Assembly: GCA_024811115.1 (NCBI GenBank) | Contig: JAKOGH010000666.1 | Span: 1-46,886 of the forward strand | DNA: 46,886 nucleotides | Direction: 5' to 3' | Origin: Terana coerulea | Lineage: Eukaryota; Basidiomycota; Agaricomycetes; Polyporales; Phanerochaetaceae | The notes under the pieces: generated by a model | The model's database searches: none | What the model saw: only the letters and a program-made list of their open reading frames with translations | Told to the model about the DNA's origin: nothing | Part shown: positions 33,734-45,497 of the stretch, piece after piece | How the letters are laid out: each line of letters begins with the position of its first letter | Numbering within the stretch: the first letter of the stretch is position 1 | Position numbers and translations under genes: made by a program

Positions 33734-34532
33734 CGGTCAAAGGATAGTTCGACGCAGATGACGGTAGAGTAAGGGAAGCATTCGGACTTTCCCGAGGCTG
33801 TTGCCCGATTAGGCGAGCGAATACATTGTGGCGTCCCGATTCTCCATGTATGGTAAGCGTCGGGACTCAGCATCTCATGGGCCGTGGTACTCGACCAAGC
33901 AATTCTCTTACCTGGAAGGTACTTGAAGCTGAATCGGATGGTTTTTCAAGCTACTTATCTCCGAAGTTTTGTTTTCCTTCAATACTGCTATTCAGTGTAT
34001 TTAGTGGTGAGCAAGTGAGGGGCATCAGTACCGTGAACCTCCTCCACTCTGCTTCCCGAGGGTAAGCCTCCAAGTCCGAGACCATCGATACTCCCATTCG
34101 TCTTCGAGCTTCCGCCTCTGGCAACTGCGCCTAGGAGTGCATCAGCGGTGAAAGGCTGCAAAGTTGGGGTGGTGTTTCAGCTGGCCACGGGGCCCTCGTA
34201 CGCAAGTGCAGCCATGTCTGCACGGCGACACCGCAGTCGGGGCACGCATAACGCCCGATTCTTCCAGGCTTCTAGTGATCAAAATATTTCGCACTTCATA
34301 CTCAATAGAATGGTCATAACTAATCTTCCTACTATAAATGTCATTGTGTAAGCACCGAACCAGACACGGTGGGTATACTCTATGTAAAATAATGGATACA
34401 GATGGATATCGTATGGATGAAGTCGAAGACGAGCCGCAAAAATGAGCAACGGTACCGATGCACGAAACCAATAAATACGTGAAGGCGTGCAGCAAGAGCG
34501 GAGCTGTTCGTGATGTTAAGTTGAGGGTCCCT
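33734..34532. other. Intergenic region without a supported gene
   Basis: About 800 bp between the tRNase Z gene and the end of the G-alpha gene. Short frames only, with no motif or splice-supported model. It should contain the tRNase Z promoter. Confidence 0.4.
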
Positions 34533-37336
34533 CTAGATGACGTTGACGCTCTGGAGATGGGCGCGGAGAATACCTTCTCGCACGCCGACGAGAATGACCG
34601 CGGTTGCGCGCGTGTCCTATTCGCAATCGGTCAGCCTCTCGCATGCCGTACAGATCAAAGCACGAGTACGTACGACGACGGATGTTTCGTGGCAGTAGAA
34701 TGGTCTGGGATTAGGTGAGAGGCGTTTCTGAGAGTGGGTACGTGAGACAACACTGACGCCACCTTGTTTCGACCAGCACGTACGTGATATCCCTTGAATT
34801 TATCCTTAAAGTCTGCGTATATCGCGTCAGCGTGAATCAGAGGCGAAAAGTCAGAAACATACACTTGACAACATGCTGGACGTCGTTGGGCTGGTCGGCA
34901 TAGCTTGGAACATATTTTGACACTCGAATGCCCGAGGCAAGGGTGGCTTGGAGAATGTCCATCTGCACTCTTCGTCAATCGGGCGTTGATGGAAGAGAAA
35001 TTCAAAAACAAACCTTATTGAAGAAGAGGATGAGCGTCGCATCCTTCAGCAGTTGATTGCCGCATATCTCACGCCAGAGCGTTATAGAATCCTCCTGCAT
35101 CAAAAGTACTGTTAGTGCAAACCAGAGGGGCGACGAGCGCGAGAGCGCAAGACGTACCAGACGATTCACTTTGGAATCTTCTTCGAGCATGAGATTGAAT
35201 GCAAGCGGTGCTAGAAAGATAATCGCTTGGACGTCATCAAAGTACGGTATCCAGTGGGGCCGCTGTCAATTAACCATAAGCTTAACGCCCCGTTGATGAT
35301 GAGAGATGCATACCATGCTACGGTTTCCACCGACATCATAGATGTACCACTCGGATCCAGATGAACCTAGAGCAATCGTGAAATCGGGTAACTGTTAACG
35401 CGTCGGAGTCAGCGTACGCACCACTCTCCATTGTAAAACGATGTTCTTCAACGCCCAATGTACGGAGACGGGCGCGGACAATGTCGTCTATCAAGCAGGT
35501 CTTTGGTCAGGAAAGGTCGAATGAATTATGAGTGAATTCTCACCGTCAGTCGGATCGTAGCTGGCAGATGCAACCCGAGCAGCATCATTCAAGAAGCTGT
35601 AGAGAAGCTGAGTGTCTGAATGGTGCACAGCAAAAGTGAGACGTACAATCCAGGCATATCCTGTAGTCTGACGCTCCGTCGCCTCAGCATATCCTTGACA
35701 GCCTGGTCTTCCCACATGGCAACAATGTCGTCCTTGCAGTTGTCCAACACCGTCGTCAGCTCGTCCGTCGGAGATGCGCCGTGCTTGCCCTTCTTCTCCT
35801 TCTGCAGCGCCACCAGCACCTCCTTCCAGCCATTGCCCGCGCGCACGACCACCTCCTTCATGCTCGGCACCGTCGGAGCCTGAGGCGACGTCGGAGAGAT
35901 GCCGTCGGCATGCGGCGGCGAGCTGGCGGTGCTCGCCGCGAGCTCCGGGAACAGCTTTTTCGTCAGTTCCGCCTCGATCGTCAGCAGCGGGAGCAGCCGG
36001 AGGCGGGCCCGGCGGTGCACGTCGGTCAGCGGCGCGGACGCTTGCGGCGTGGTGCTGAACCGGACGGACCGCGTCGCGGCGTGCGGCGCCTTCCCGCCGT
36101 TCTGCACCACGCTCAGCGGGACGGGCGCGCCCGCAGGCAGTTTCCCCCGAGCCTTCTCGGACATGGGCTGTGGCTGCGGCGGCGCCTGGGTCGGAGATGT
36201 CATTTCGTCTTGCATAACCTCGAGGAGCGTTTTCAGAGATCTGTCGGTGGCAAGCCAGCATCAGTACGCAGTACAGTGAAAAATTGATGCGAAGATTGGA
36301 ATGCAGCAAGTTCCCCGCTCCAGCGAGATAGCACGTCCCGGGAAGGCGACTGCCTCACTGCTCAGATTTCAAGCAATGTCGCACCGGGTTCATCCTGACT
36401 GAAATGCAAGCTACCGCGTATACACACGATAGGCGCGCAACGCTTCGGCATTGTAAGAAATGCGACCTCCGGTGATACGATAGCCCCCCGATGGTGAGTC
36501 AGGGCAAAGCGCGGACGTGGGCAGAACTGGCCATCGTGTCGCTCGTGTGTGCAACGGCTCCTGCTGATGACCAGAGTGGTTCACCCGAAGCATAGCGCGA
36601 AATTCCCAAGGCATGCTTCGCGATGGCTTGTATGACGTCTGCCTCCAACGGGGGCCCGGCTGTCCTTCTTGGGGGAGGGGAGAGATGGTAGGATTTCTGG
36701 GGTGCTGCCGGGCTCTTTGTGGGACATTGAAAACAATGGCCGCTCGCTGTCACATAGGACAGCCTTGTAGCGAAGCATGGGATCCGCGGTGCCAGGGAAC
36801 GTCTCGTCCAATCATGCAACGTGTGCTGGTTGTGCTCACCTTATCAGATTTAACTGTACAATCGTACGCCATGCCAGACGTTCACTCCGAAAGTGCGACG
36901 GCGAAAAGGCGAGTTGGAAATCTGAATAGCTCAGTCCACAGGAGCTGGGGATAACACGTTTGCTACTTACTCTTGAGAGTCGTACTCTTGCCAGATTCAG
37001 CTTGACCTGCAATGTGGGGCCAATTTGTAAGCGGTGGAAAACGGTACGAGGAGGTAGGGGCGCACCTAGTAGCAAGATCTTCACCGCTCTCTTCCTCCTC
37101 TCATAATCATGCCTCGCCTGTTTGATACTTTCATCGATTTCTAGAGACACCCTCGTAGCTTCCTTCTGCTGCTGCTCGCGACGTGCTCGCTGGTCTGGGG
37201 TCTCGTCTGCGGGTGGCTGCAGTGCTTTGGCGAGGGGGTCGTCCTGCCTATCCTCGTAGGGGGCATGGTTGGCGTGGAAGGGTCGTCTGGCGAGCGAGGC
37301 CATGCTCTGGCGGAGGAAGGTGGACGGAAGGGACAA
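34533..37336 (-). CDS. Large divergent heterotrimeric G-protein alpha subunit
   Basis: GTP-binding signal transducer. Thirteen exons (37066-37336, 36971-37006, 36840-36921, 35647-36240, 35544-35596, 35422-35487, 35314-35366, 35158-35262, 35014-35094, 34863-34962, 34784-34812, 34674-34727, 34533-34616) give 1608 nt, 535 aa, in phase, far above the usual 350-360. G1 is GQAESGKSTT, switch I RARLRTLGVEE, G3 DVGGNRS (Arg replaces the usual Gln), G4 NKMD, and the G5 region DTRAT instead of TCAT. The N-terminus lacks the MGxxxS myristoylation signal and the C-terminus (QSVNVI) lacks the receptor-contact Cys. A Pro/Ser-rich insert occupies the helical domain. Intron 36241-36839 is 599 nt, by far the longest in the window. 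An alternative start is 37303. It belongs to the expanded atypical G-alpha group of mushrooms; the partner is unknown. Confidence 0.92.
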
Positions 37337-38253
37337 AAAGGAGGAGGCTATGCATTTCCAGGTTATGGTCGGTAGCCACTGTGATCAGCAAAGTGTGATC
37401 GACCGTAATCATGCTTCCGTAGGACAGGGGGAAGCTGAAACAACGCCACCTTGTTCCTTGCGCAATGCGCATCATCACCCACAGGCATTCAGAAATGCCG
37501 CCGCTGTCTGCCTTCCGCTCGCCAACCGCATTGCCAGAATTCATGCGCCGGGCTTGCCTCATCAACCACGCGACTGACCTGCACAGCATCGACAACCTTC
37601 CCGCTTCTCGCATCAGTGATTCTTCATCTTGCCTGCGCGCCTCAGTATCTCTGAAGTATGAGCAAGCCTCACGCAAGACTGAACGCAAACCACTGGGGGC
37701 AGCTGAGGCGGGCAGGGGGAACATCTGTCAACGCCAGGGCGTCGGAGGCTGCACACGAGCGAGGGGGCACCGCCATGGTTGACTTCAACGAGAAAAACCG
37801 ACGCCTCGGAGTCGTCGGTCGGCGCTTTCGGCGTGATCAGTTCTTGATCGACGTCCGCTCCGGCATCTTGGATATACCCGAGGCTGTCTTCCAAAAGTGA
37901 GTCTGAGTCTCAGCGCGCAAGGCCACAACATCGAGAATAATGCGCATGCGTTGTATAAATTCGTTTGCTTGTACAGGATGATGCATCTCTCGCGCTTCGC
38001 GGCATCTTGATACTGGACTGTTCGCCGTAAGGTATACGTTGTTGAGCCTGCGAATATGATCTGCAAGCAACTGAATGAAGCTTCAGCTCTTCCCTCACAC
38101 GGTGATCCACCCGATTCAAACCTAGTGGGCGCACGTTCATCTCAACTTATGATAACTGCTTATGATCCTTTCCTACCTAACAACACTGCACCCGCAGCAG
38201 CTGTAAGCAATCAAGAACAAGAACACAGCGCATCACTCACGCATTACTGTAAC
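37337..38253. other. Intergenic region without a supported gene
   Basis: About 900 bp. Overlapping frames on both strands (37658-37900 plus; 37837-38070 minus, MLADHIRRLNNVYLTANSPV) have no recognised motif. The G-alpha promoter should lie at its left side. Confidence 0.35.
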
Positions 38254-41200
38254 TTAAACCATCCTCATGCTCATTCCGTCAAATTCCAGGGGCACATCGG
38301 CAGTCGACCAGGAGCGCGGTGCGGTCAATAGCTGAATGTAAGAATCCCATCCAGGGTCGTCTGCAGGTAGAGAGAAGTTGATACGCGAGTCACTTGGCTC
38401 AGTACCAGACGGGCCTGCGACCATCTCGGCTTCGTCTACTGCAAATTCGCCTCCGTCAGCATCGTCGAGGTTACCGATAGATTAAATGGTACCTTTCATA
38501 TCGCCTATGTTGGCTATGCCTGTTGAAGCCAGCCATGGCAACGCACTCAGTTCCATCCCGGCGAAGCCGTCCTTGTCCCACTCGCAGCCCTGGTAGGCCA
38601 TCAGCGAGCCAGCGTCATATGCGAATTGACGAGGAGGGTGCATCAGCACATGCTGCCCCTTGTTCTTGGGCAAGCCACCATGCTCCATCCTTTCGTCTGT
38701 TTACGGAAGGAAGCTCGTCTCAGGATGCGTAGGTGTATCGGTAGAAGAGTCCGGGCCACTCACAGTCATTGGCGCTAGAAGCTGTGGGTATCCAGAGTGC
38801 AGGGCCGGGGAACAAGGACGGCGCCCTGCTCCATAGCGCTTGTTGTTCCTCCTCGAATAAAGACGCTTTCGAATCCTGGCCGCCCGTTGCTTTGTTCTTT
38901 GTCGGCTTCTTCCTTGGTTTTCTGGGCGCCCTCACGCGTTTCGTGCCAGGCGTCGCTTTACTCTTGTCCTTGCCTTTCGCAGGTGTATCGCAGGCTATCG
39001 GCACAGGGTCAGTCTCGGACTTGATTTTTGGCGCGGCCTTCTTGCGTCTCTTAGGCTTTGAAGTGGCAGACTGTTCATCCTTGTCCGCTTTCTCAGTCGT
39101 CGACTGGCCTGAGGATGACCCGTGGGGTGCTGGATCCTTAGAACGCACTAAATATGGCAAAGTCAATTATCACAGACTAGTGATCCTCGACAAGATGCAC
39201 TTACCCGCTTTCGAGGACAATCCAGCAGTCTTCTCCCAGCGCCCGTGTTGGGCTTATTCTTCGAGTTACGCTTGATAGCCACAATCAAAGGCTCTGTCGA
39301 CCTGAAATTATCTCGCAGCACGGATGATTAACTCAAGTGGTGCGTACCGTCGTCAGAATCTATTTCATTATCCTCACCGAGTCCAGCATGCGAAGGGGAA
39401 ACTGTCGCTAAGGCCGACGTCGGAACACAGATTGTGCCACCTTCTTCCTTAACTGTCGCGCACAAATCTTCTGCTGCGCATTGCTGGCTGACGAGAACGA
39501 TCTCTTGCGCAGTCCGACGGTTTGCGCCAGCCAACAATGGCTCTAGAGCATCGATTTAAACGTAATAGCACTACGCGGGCGAGGCGACACGCACCGTTCT
39601 CGGGGCCGGAAGTGGCGGACGACCTGAGACCCGCATTCGATGGTTTGGTGAATGCGGACGCGGACGCCTCCACGCCGTTGGACTTGTGTATCGGCTCTGC
39701 ACATTCATTCAAGATTTCTAGGCCGCTGGCTAGGTCATTCGGACCACTACGATCCACTGCACATATCGAGGTGTTCTCTGTGGGGTCGTCCTCAGCTCCA
39801 GGGCGGGTGGGGCGCGGTGGGCGTCGAGGTTCAGGAGAGCTTGGTCGAGACGGAGGCCGTGCAGGTGGGCGAATTGGCGGTGGGACATCTTGAGGGTTCA
39901 ACCGCCTAAAGATCGCCATAGGACTATACGCCAGGGGTTTGTCATTCTCGGCACTGCCGTCAGCGTGTTCCTCGTCACCGTCTCGCGTGCCGGATTGCTT
40001 GGTCCCAGACCATGCAGGACCCAGAAGTACATCATCCATAAGCGTGGTGCGGAAATAGGCCAGCCGTCTGAGTCGAGGAAACGCATCGCTGTTCGAGAAA
40101 ATCTTCGTCTCCCTTGAGTATATGCTCCGTCTACCACGCTTGGTCTCCTCCTTTAACGAAGGTGATACAGAACTGAGGGGGTCCCCGCCCAAAGCACCCA
40201 GAACACAGCCAGAAGAAGGGCTGAGACACAGAGTTGCGAAAGCAGATACCAGGGGCTTCATAGACCCTATCGTCGAAGCTGAAGTACCAGAATGGCGAGG
40301 GCAATTGTCGACAGTGGAAGGTAGAGTGGTGTTTGCGGGTTCATATCCTCCTGAAATCGCGGCTGCAGAACTCGGAGCGATCTTCGTACGAATGGATCCA
40401 TCGGTTTGGTCGTGCGGGATAGCGACAATGGATGGAGCTCGAGGTTCGGCGTCCTGAGCTATCACCAGAGACGGAGCACGATATGCGGTATTGGAAGATT
40501 CGGCAGAGGACCCAGGCTCCTGGCAGCTGCGAGCTAGCAGAAAAGCATTTCATGCCATCCAATACATTCAGCTTGTATTTGAACCGTGGCGGTAAGACAG
40601 TGGAGCGTTTGGTGGGATTGGAAGAACAGGTAAGCCGGGTATATGCGCTGTTTTCTGTAGAGTTACGGTCCTTCATAGCATTAGAAGCCTCGTTGTGGAG
40701 CAGAGGTGAGTGTGAAGGCTTTCCGGAGGCCGTGTCAAGGCATTCTGGTAGCATATAGACACCTTCTCCGGTCTTCATCGTTATACGAGGTGCATCGAAC
40801 TCAGAACAGGACAAGACTTTCCGAGAAAGGGCGGTAGCACTAGAAACTCTGCAGGCCGGAGTGCTTGAGGCCATCTTCACGCGAGGTAGAGCAGCGACAG
40901 GTAGGTCCTGTTCAGTATCCGAGGGCAATGGGGTCAAGAGTTCGAGGGCAAGATCATGATCAAAGTCAGAGAATGGCAGATCGTAAGACAAAGAGGGGAT
41001 AGGGAACATCGATAGTGCACAGGAGAGCCCCCGGGCTGCAGAGACTTCGTCCTCCGAGTCGAGGGCCGTAGAATTGCTGGATATATGCGTAGTATTTGCT
41101 GGGTTGCAGACCAGACAGTTGGGGTGGGGATTGTTGTCGTGAGTGCGAGTATGTCGCACATCATTTGCGCGTAATATGCTAGCGTTCGACGCGTCCTGGC

Positions 41201-41840
41201 CCGCCTTCGCGTCGCGCCTCCTCGCTGACCGCGCCTTGCCGGGTGGAAAACAGACTAAGCATCCAAGAACAGGGCGGGTGTCGTGAGCTCTAGTATGACG
41301 AGTGGACCTCTGGGGAATGGTCACACCCGCGGCTGCCTCTGTCTTTATGTTGATTTTCGCTCTCTTTGCAGCCCGCGTAGACCGAACGGACAGATTTGGC
41401 GATGCAGCGCGTTCCCGCTTGACGCGGAGTTCTACAGAGTCTCGGACCCGTCTTGCATTCGCTGACGGTTATTCAGAAAAGAAATTATATGTACCTTTAG
41501 ACATAGTTCCCTTCGGTGCGTGCTTGTATCTCTTCCTGTGGAACCACGAATGTACAAGTTCGGGGCCGACCTTCTGCGCAAACCATCCGAGACTCGACAG
41601 AGAGAACGCGTTTATCCTGTTCCAGGTTGCGTGTATGCCTTCCAGGTTCTTTTCAGACAAGCCGGTCTGTATGATGGGTAGGTGGGCTTTGTCGAAGTGT
41701 CTACGGAGGTAGAGGTTAGGATTAACCTGCGAGTATGTAGCCGAAATGCGTACGTGTCGGCATTTGCCTCTTCTGGGTGATGGCGGGAGGCGGCTGAACG
41801 TCACGTTCGGCGCTAACGTTTGGTAACGTTCGTCCGCCAA
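38254..41840 (-). CDS. Homeodomain-like transcription factor with duplicated HHCC motif, frame breaks and in-frame stop
   Basis: Exon 1 (41495-41840, MADERYQTLAPNV) contains a homeodomain-like segment, LSEKNLEGIHATWNRINAF then FAQKVGPELVHSWFHRKR. It has the helix-3 WF and R53 positions, but Arg where the invariant Asn51 would be. A 33-nt intron (41462-41494) follows. Then come basic regions and two copies of RHTR(A/T)HD-x6-CLVC (about 41100-41300), a long Ser/Pro-rich region, RPPARPPSRPSSPEPRRPP, and a Lys-rich segment with KPKRRKKAAPK and KRVRAPRKPRKKP, which look like nuclear signals. The frame slips by one base near 40520, 39315 and 39250 (one at a CCC run). An in-frame TAA sits at 38482-38484, after which the frame stays open for about 75 codons to 38254. 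A nuclear DNA-binding role is inferred; the homeodomain call is tentative and integrity is uncertain. Confidence 0.6.
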
Positions 41841-42041
41841 ACTTTTGAGCGCTAAAACAGCTTCGCGTTCACCAAGTTAGCGTTTGCTCACGTTCGGCGC
41901 GCTACCCTCCAAACACACGTCGTATGTTGTCAATTTACTTCTCGAAGCCGTCTAGCTCATTATGATTGTTTATCCATGTAGCTCAAGGCAGTCGACGCCT
42001 AGTAATAAGACTCGCAGACTTGAGGACGGCAACATCATTAC

Positions 42042-42715
42042 CATCGAAAGGAATCCTGGCGGCTCCTACCGATTACGCCAATTTGGAGGTTTGACGCTCA
42101 TTGTCCGTATTCGGAGAGGCTTCCGATCAGCCCGCAAGACGCTTGCACGGATTCTACTCCTTGGACCGATTCCACCACTTGCAACACTGCTGAAAGAGTT
42201 ATGGCAAGTTGCAACCTACTGCGTGTTTCTCATAAAAGGTTGGAACTCTTTCAGCATCCGTCTTTATCATTTCTCACATCCGTGCCGGCGGCCGATAGAA
42301 ACTCTGGTGAGTACTACCTCAGCCTAATCTGAATGCTGTCCAAGTCAACTGATGTTTAGTAGGTTACAGTCTTTCTGCCTACTCTAACGGAAATTGAAGG
42401 CACTACAAAAATACCTATGGTTCGAATAGTGAGTACATGGTTTCTCAGCAATTTTGTTTGACAACACGCTCTTTGTCTTTGGCATAGACATATCCCCGAC
42501 CTCGCCCGCTTCTGCGCTGCCAGCACCGGATACAAAATCCTCAAAAGGCTTTCACCATTGTTGAAGCGCTGCGACTTGAATCTCACATGGACGGCATACA
42601 ACGGGGATCTCAGAGTATGACTAGAGTTTGTCATTGCCGGTGTCCTCTACGGCGTGCAGGGTGCAGCGCCACTGTCACGTAGGGTAACGCTTCAGGGTGG
42701 AGTACAGCTTGGGCA
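42042..42715 (+). repeat. Left arm of a 674-bp inverted duplication
   Basis: This arm is nearly identical in reverse complement to 43552-44225. Outer ends are CATCGAAAGG at 42042 and CCTTTCGATG ending at 44225; inner ends are ...TTGGGCA and TGCCCAA.... Every paired position sums to 86267, so the arms have equal length. Scattered substitutions (for example CCGTGCCGGC against CCGGCCGGCC) argue against a simple assembly fold-back. The arm contains splice-like signals and short coding-looking pieces (for example HIPDLARFCAASTGY) that I cannot assign. Confidence 0.9.
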
Positions 42716-43551
42716 CAATGTCTCAGATCCCAGATCAGTCCGCAGTCAGCGGTGTTGTGGTTGTGCTAACTCAACAGTTAGCTGCATGTGCATATAAGGC
42801 ATGCGCAACTCTGTGATTCTGCATACCCACTTGTAAGTCCTGACCATGCGCCAAGTCCAAATGCCTGTACTGATATGCTATGTGCACTTTAGATCCTGCT
42901 CTGGTCCTCACGCTACTACAAGGACGACCAAGATAAGTATGTATTTGTGTCTCATACCCTGTACAGCTACTGTCAGTCAACTGTCAGATGAATGTCTGTT
43001 AGGACTGGAGCATGAGGAGAGGAAAAGGAGAGCGTTCAACGATGACAGTCGACGATGTGAGTACAGTCCGGACATCTTGGCATTTCACGGTGAGCTCAGA
43101 CGCCTTGTCTCTTGTCTCAGCTTATGAATCCCACTCAGGGTCTCCGCAGGTGTGCGAACTGGTAGCTAGCTTATGCCAAGGGTGTTTGTACGGCGCGTGA
43201 CGTCTGAGATGTATTTACACATAAAGGATCAGTTAAATAATTAACCAATGGCTATTGCATAAAAATACAATAAGAGAAAAAGGCGTAAAGCAATGTAAGA
43301 AATTCAGAATGATCTAGCGTGCAGAGCCGAAAATAATCCACAAGCTGGCAAGAATTGCTCAGGCCACAAGCGGTGGGACGGTCTGTCAACTTGGAACCAG
43401 CTCCTAACCCAATTGCATGCTGATTGCAAGAGTGTTACAAGTGTCATACAAACAATCCCGAGCGACTACGGAGATTGGACGCCTTCTGCCAATTTCACCG
43501 ATTACAAGATGATTCTACCACTCAGGAGACGCTTGCATGTATTGCAGACGC
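42716..43551. other. Spacer between inverted arms
   Basis: 836 bp of unique sequence between the arms. It holds only short frames and an AT-rich patch at 43200-43330. I find no transposase, integrase or RNA gene in it. Confidence 0.5.
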
Positions 43552-44225
43552 TGCCCAAGCTGTACTCCACCCTGAAGCGTTACCCTACGTGACAGCGGCG
43601 CTGCACCCTGCACGCCGTGAGGGACACCGGCAATGACAAACTCTAGTCATACTCTGAGATCCCCGTTGTATGCCGTCCATGTGAGATTCAAGTCGCAGCG
43701 CTTCAACAATGGTGAAAGCCTTTTGAGGATTTTGTATCCGGTGCTGGCAGCGCAGAAGCGGGCGAGGTCGGGGATATGTCTATGCCAAAGACAAAGAGCG
43801 TGTTGTCAAACAAAATTGCTGAGAAACCATGTACTCACTATTCGAACCATAGGTATTTTTGTAGTGCCTTCAATTTCCGTTAGAGTAGGCAGAAAGACTG
43901 TAACCTACTAAACATCAGTTGACTTGGACAGCATTCAGATTAGGCTGAGGTAGTACTCACCAGAGTTTCTATCGGCCGGCCGGCCGGATGTGAGAAATGA
44001 TAAAGACGGATGCTGAAAGAGTTCCAACCTTTTATGAGAAACACGCAGTAGGTTGCAACTTGCCATAACTCTTTCAGCAGTGTTGCAAGTGGTGGAATCG
44101 GTCCAAGGAGTAGAATCCGTGCAAGCGTCTTGCGGGCTGATCGGAAGCCTCTCCGAATACGGACAATGAGCGTCAAACCTCCAAATTGGCGTAATCGGTA
44201 GGAGCCGCCAGGATTCCTTTCGATG
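43552..44225 (-). repeat. Right arm of a 674-bp inverted duplication
   Basis: Reverse-complement partner of 42042-42715 with the same internal 92-codon frame. The sequence beyond the outer end (accaatggca) differs from that at the left (acatcattac), so I see no target-site duplication. Confidence 0.9.
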
Positions 44226-45414
44226 ACCAATGGCAAGAGCATCTTTGTCGCCAAACACGATGGTGGGGTAGCAAGCACAAAGGCTACCAAGCGTTCACGC
44301 TCGAGAGAGCTCGCTGCGCAAAAGAACGCGCAATGGTCCGGTACGCCGTCGGCTCTGTTCGGAAGTAGCTGCTACGCCCCACTTGAAACTTGTGAGCTAA
44401 TGTCAACACAGCGGGAATTCTTGTGGGCACGTTCCACATCCTTGGCACAGCACACTTGACATCAAGCAGCCACGCCGCACCGAGAATGAACGGATGCGGC
44501 GCCGCCGTCCACCTCGGTGCAAACCCGCAGAAGCCACGCGGCGTGGTGGGCAAGCAGGAGGTGACAGAGAACGTCGCGAGCATGGACTCGGCGTACTTCG
44601 ACAGCCAAGTCGGCACGCGGATGTTGAAGAGCGCGCGCGGTTGCGTGCGCGGAGGGTGTCAGCTGTGTTGTGTGCGGGAACCCGCTCGGGATGCGTTACA
44701 TCACTGACGGGCGGCGTCGGAGGGCATCTTCTGCTCTGGCAACAAGCGGGCGCCGTTGAGCCCTCCCCCCCCTGCGCTCACGCATCGGTATCGCGGTCGC
44801 ATCATGGATCTGCTCACAACAGCTCGCCGTCGCGGCCGGCCCCAGCTCACCGATGCCGACGGCGTTATCGTGCTCTCGGACCTGCTCCGCACGGGCGAGG
44901 TGTCCCGGCTCCTCCACAGAGGTGTGATGCGCCTTGAACACGGCTTTCAGGGCTCTGCGTGGCCCGTGCTGAACTCTTTTTTTTTCTTTTGATCTCTCGT
45001 TTATACACATTCAAGCTGAGCTTATGCAGTGTCGTACACGTGATCAACTAATTTTAAGGACCAAACACGTACAGAATCAACAGCACCCATCCACTTCGTG
45101 ATTGCCTCGACCTGGTCATCTGCCCGACCTTCCTTATTTGACTTCCGCATCACTCCATCGAAGTGGTCCTTCCGCTAATTGGACTGTGCGAGCGCCGCTA
45201 CCTGCCGGGACTTTGATGCCGATTTGGCTGGTGATGCCCGGGCTTACGGTAAGCCTTATGCTGTGACGGTGACAAATCAAGGGGCTGGGGCCGGCGGAAG
45301 GACGGCTTGCCGGATCGTTTGGGTTAGGCGGGCCGGTTTAGGAAAGATGGGTTGCTGCATCGGATATGTTGAAAATTAAAGAGTGGAATGGTTAAAGGGG
45401 GCAAAGAAGGTGAT
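44226..45414. other. GC-rich block and flank, no assigned gene
   Basis: The part from about 44440 to 44960 is markedly GC-rich compared with its surroundings and has open frames on both strands (for example 44284-44616 minus, VPTWLSKYAESMLATFSVTS). None shows a family I recognise. It may be a fragment of a displaced gene. The flank to 45414 is unremarkable. Confidence 0.35.
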
Positions 45415-45497
45415 GGGGGCCCTGTGATTTGAACCCACAGCCGACGAAGGACGCCTGAGCTATCCACTAGCTCTGCCCACTGAGCCAGCAGGGCCCC
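45415..45497 (-). tRNA. tRNA-like sequence, possible tRNA pseudogene
   Basis: The minus strand has a perfect 7-bp acceptor stem (GGGGCCC/GGGCCCC) and a good T arm (TGTGG-GTTCAAA-TCACA). The 83-nt length fits a class II or intron-bearing tRNA. The best anticodon stem (GAGCT/AGCTC) gives a loop AGTGGAT that lacks U33, so no trustworthy anticodon can be read. GGCTCAGTGGGCAGAGC and GAGCTAGTGGATAGCTC both look like D arms, as if that arm had been duplicated. Identity is left open. Confidence 0.5.

Noticed and set aside
35781..36287. 168-codon plus-strand frame
   Set aside because: Antisense to the largest G-alpha exon, which has clear homology and phase support.
42356..43911. Two identical 92-codon frames taken as a duplicated gene
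   Set aside because: They are the same part of the inverted duplication read from opposite arms and have no recognised domain. The opposite strand, with splice-like signals, may be the meaningful one.
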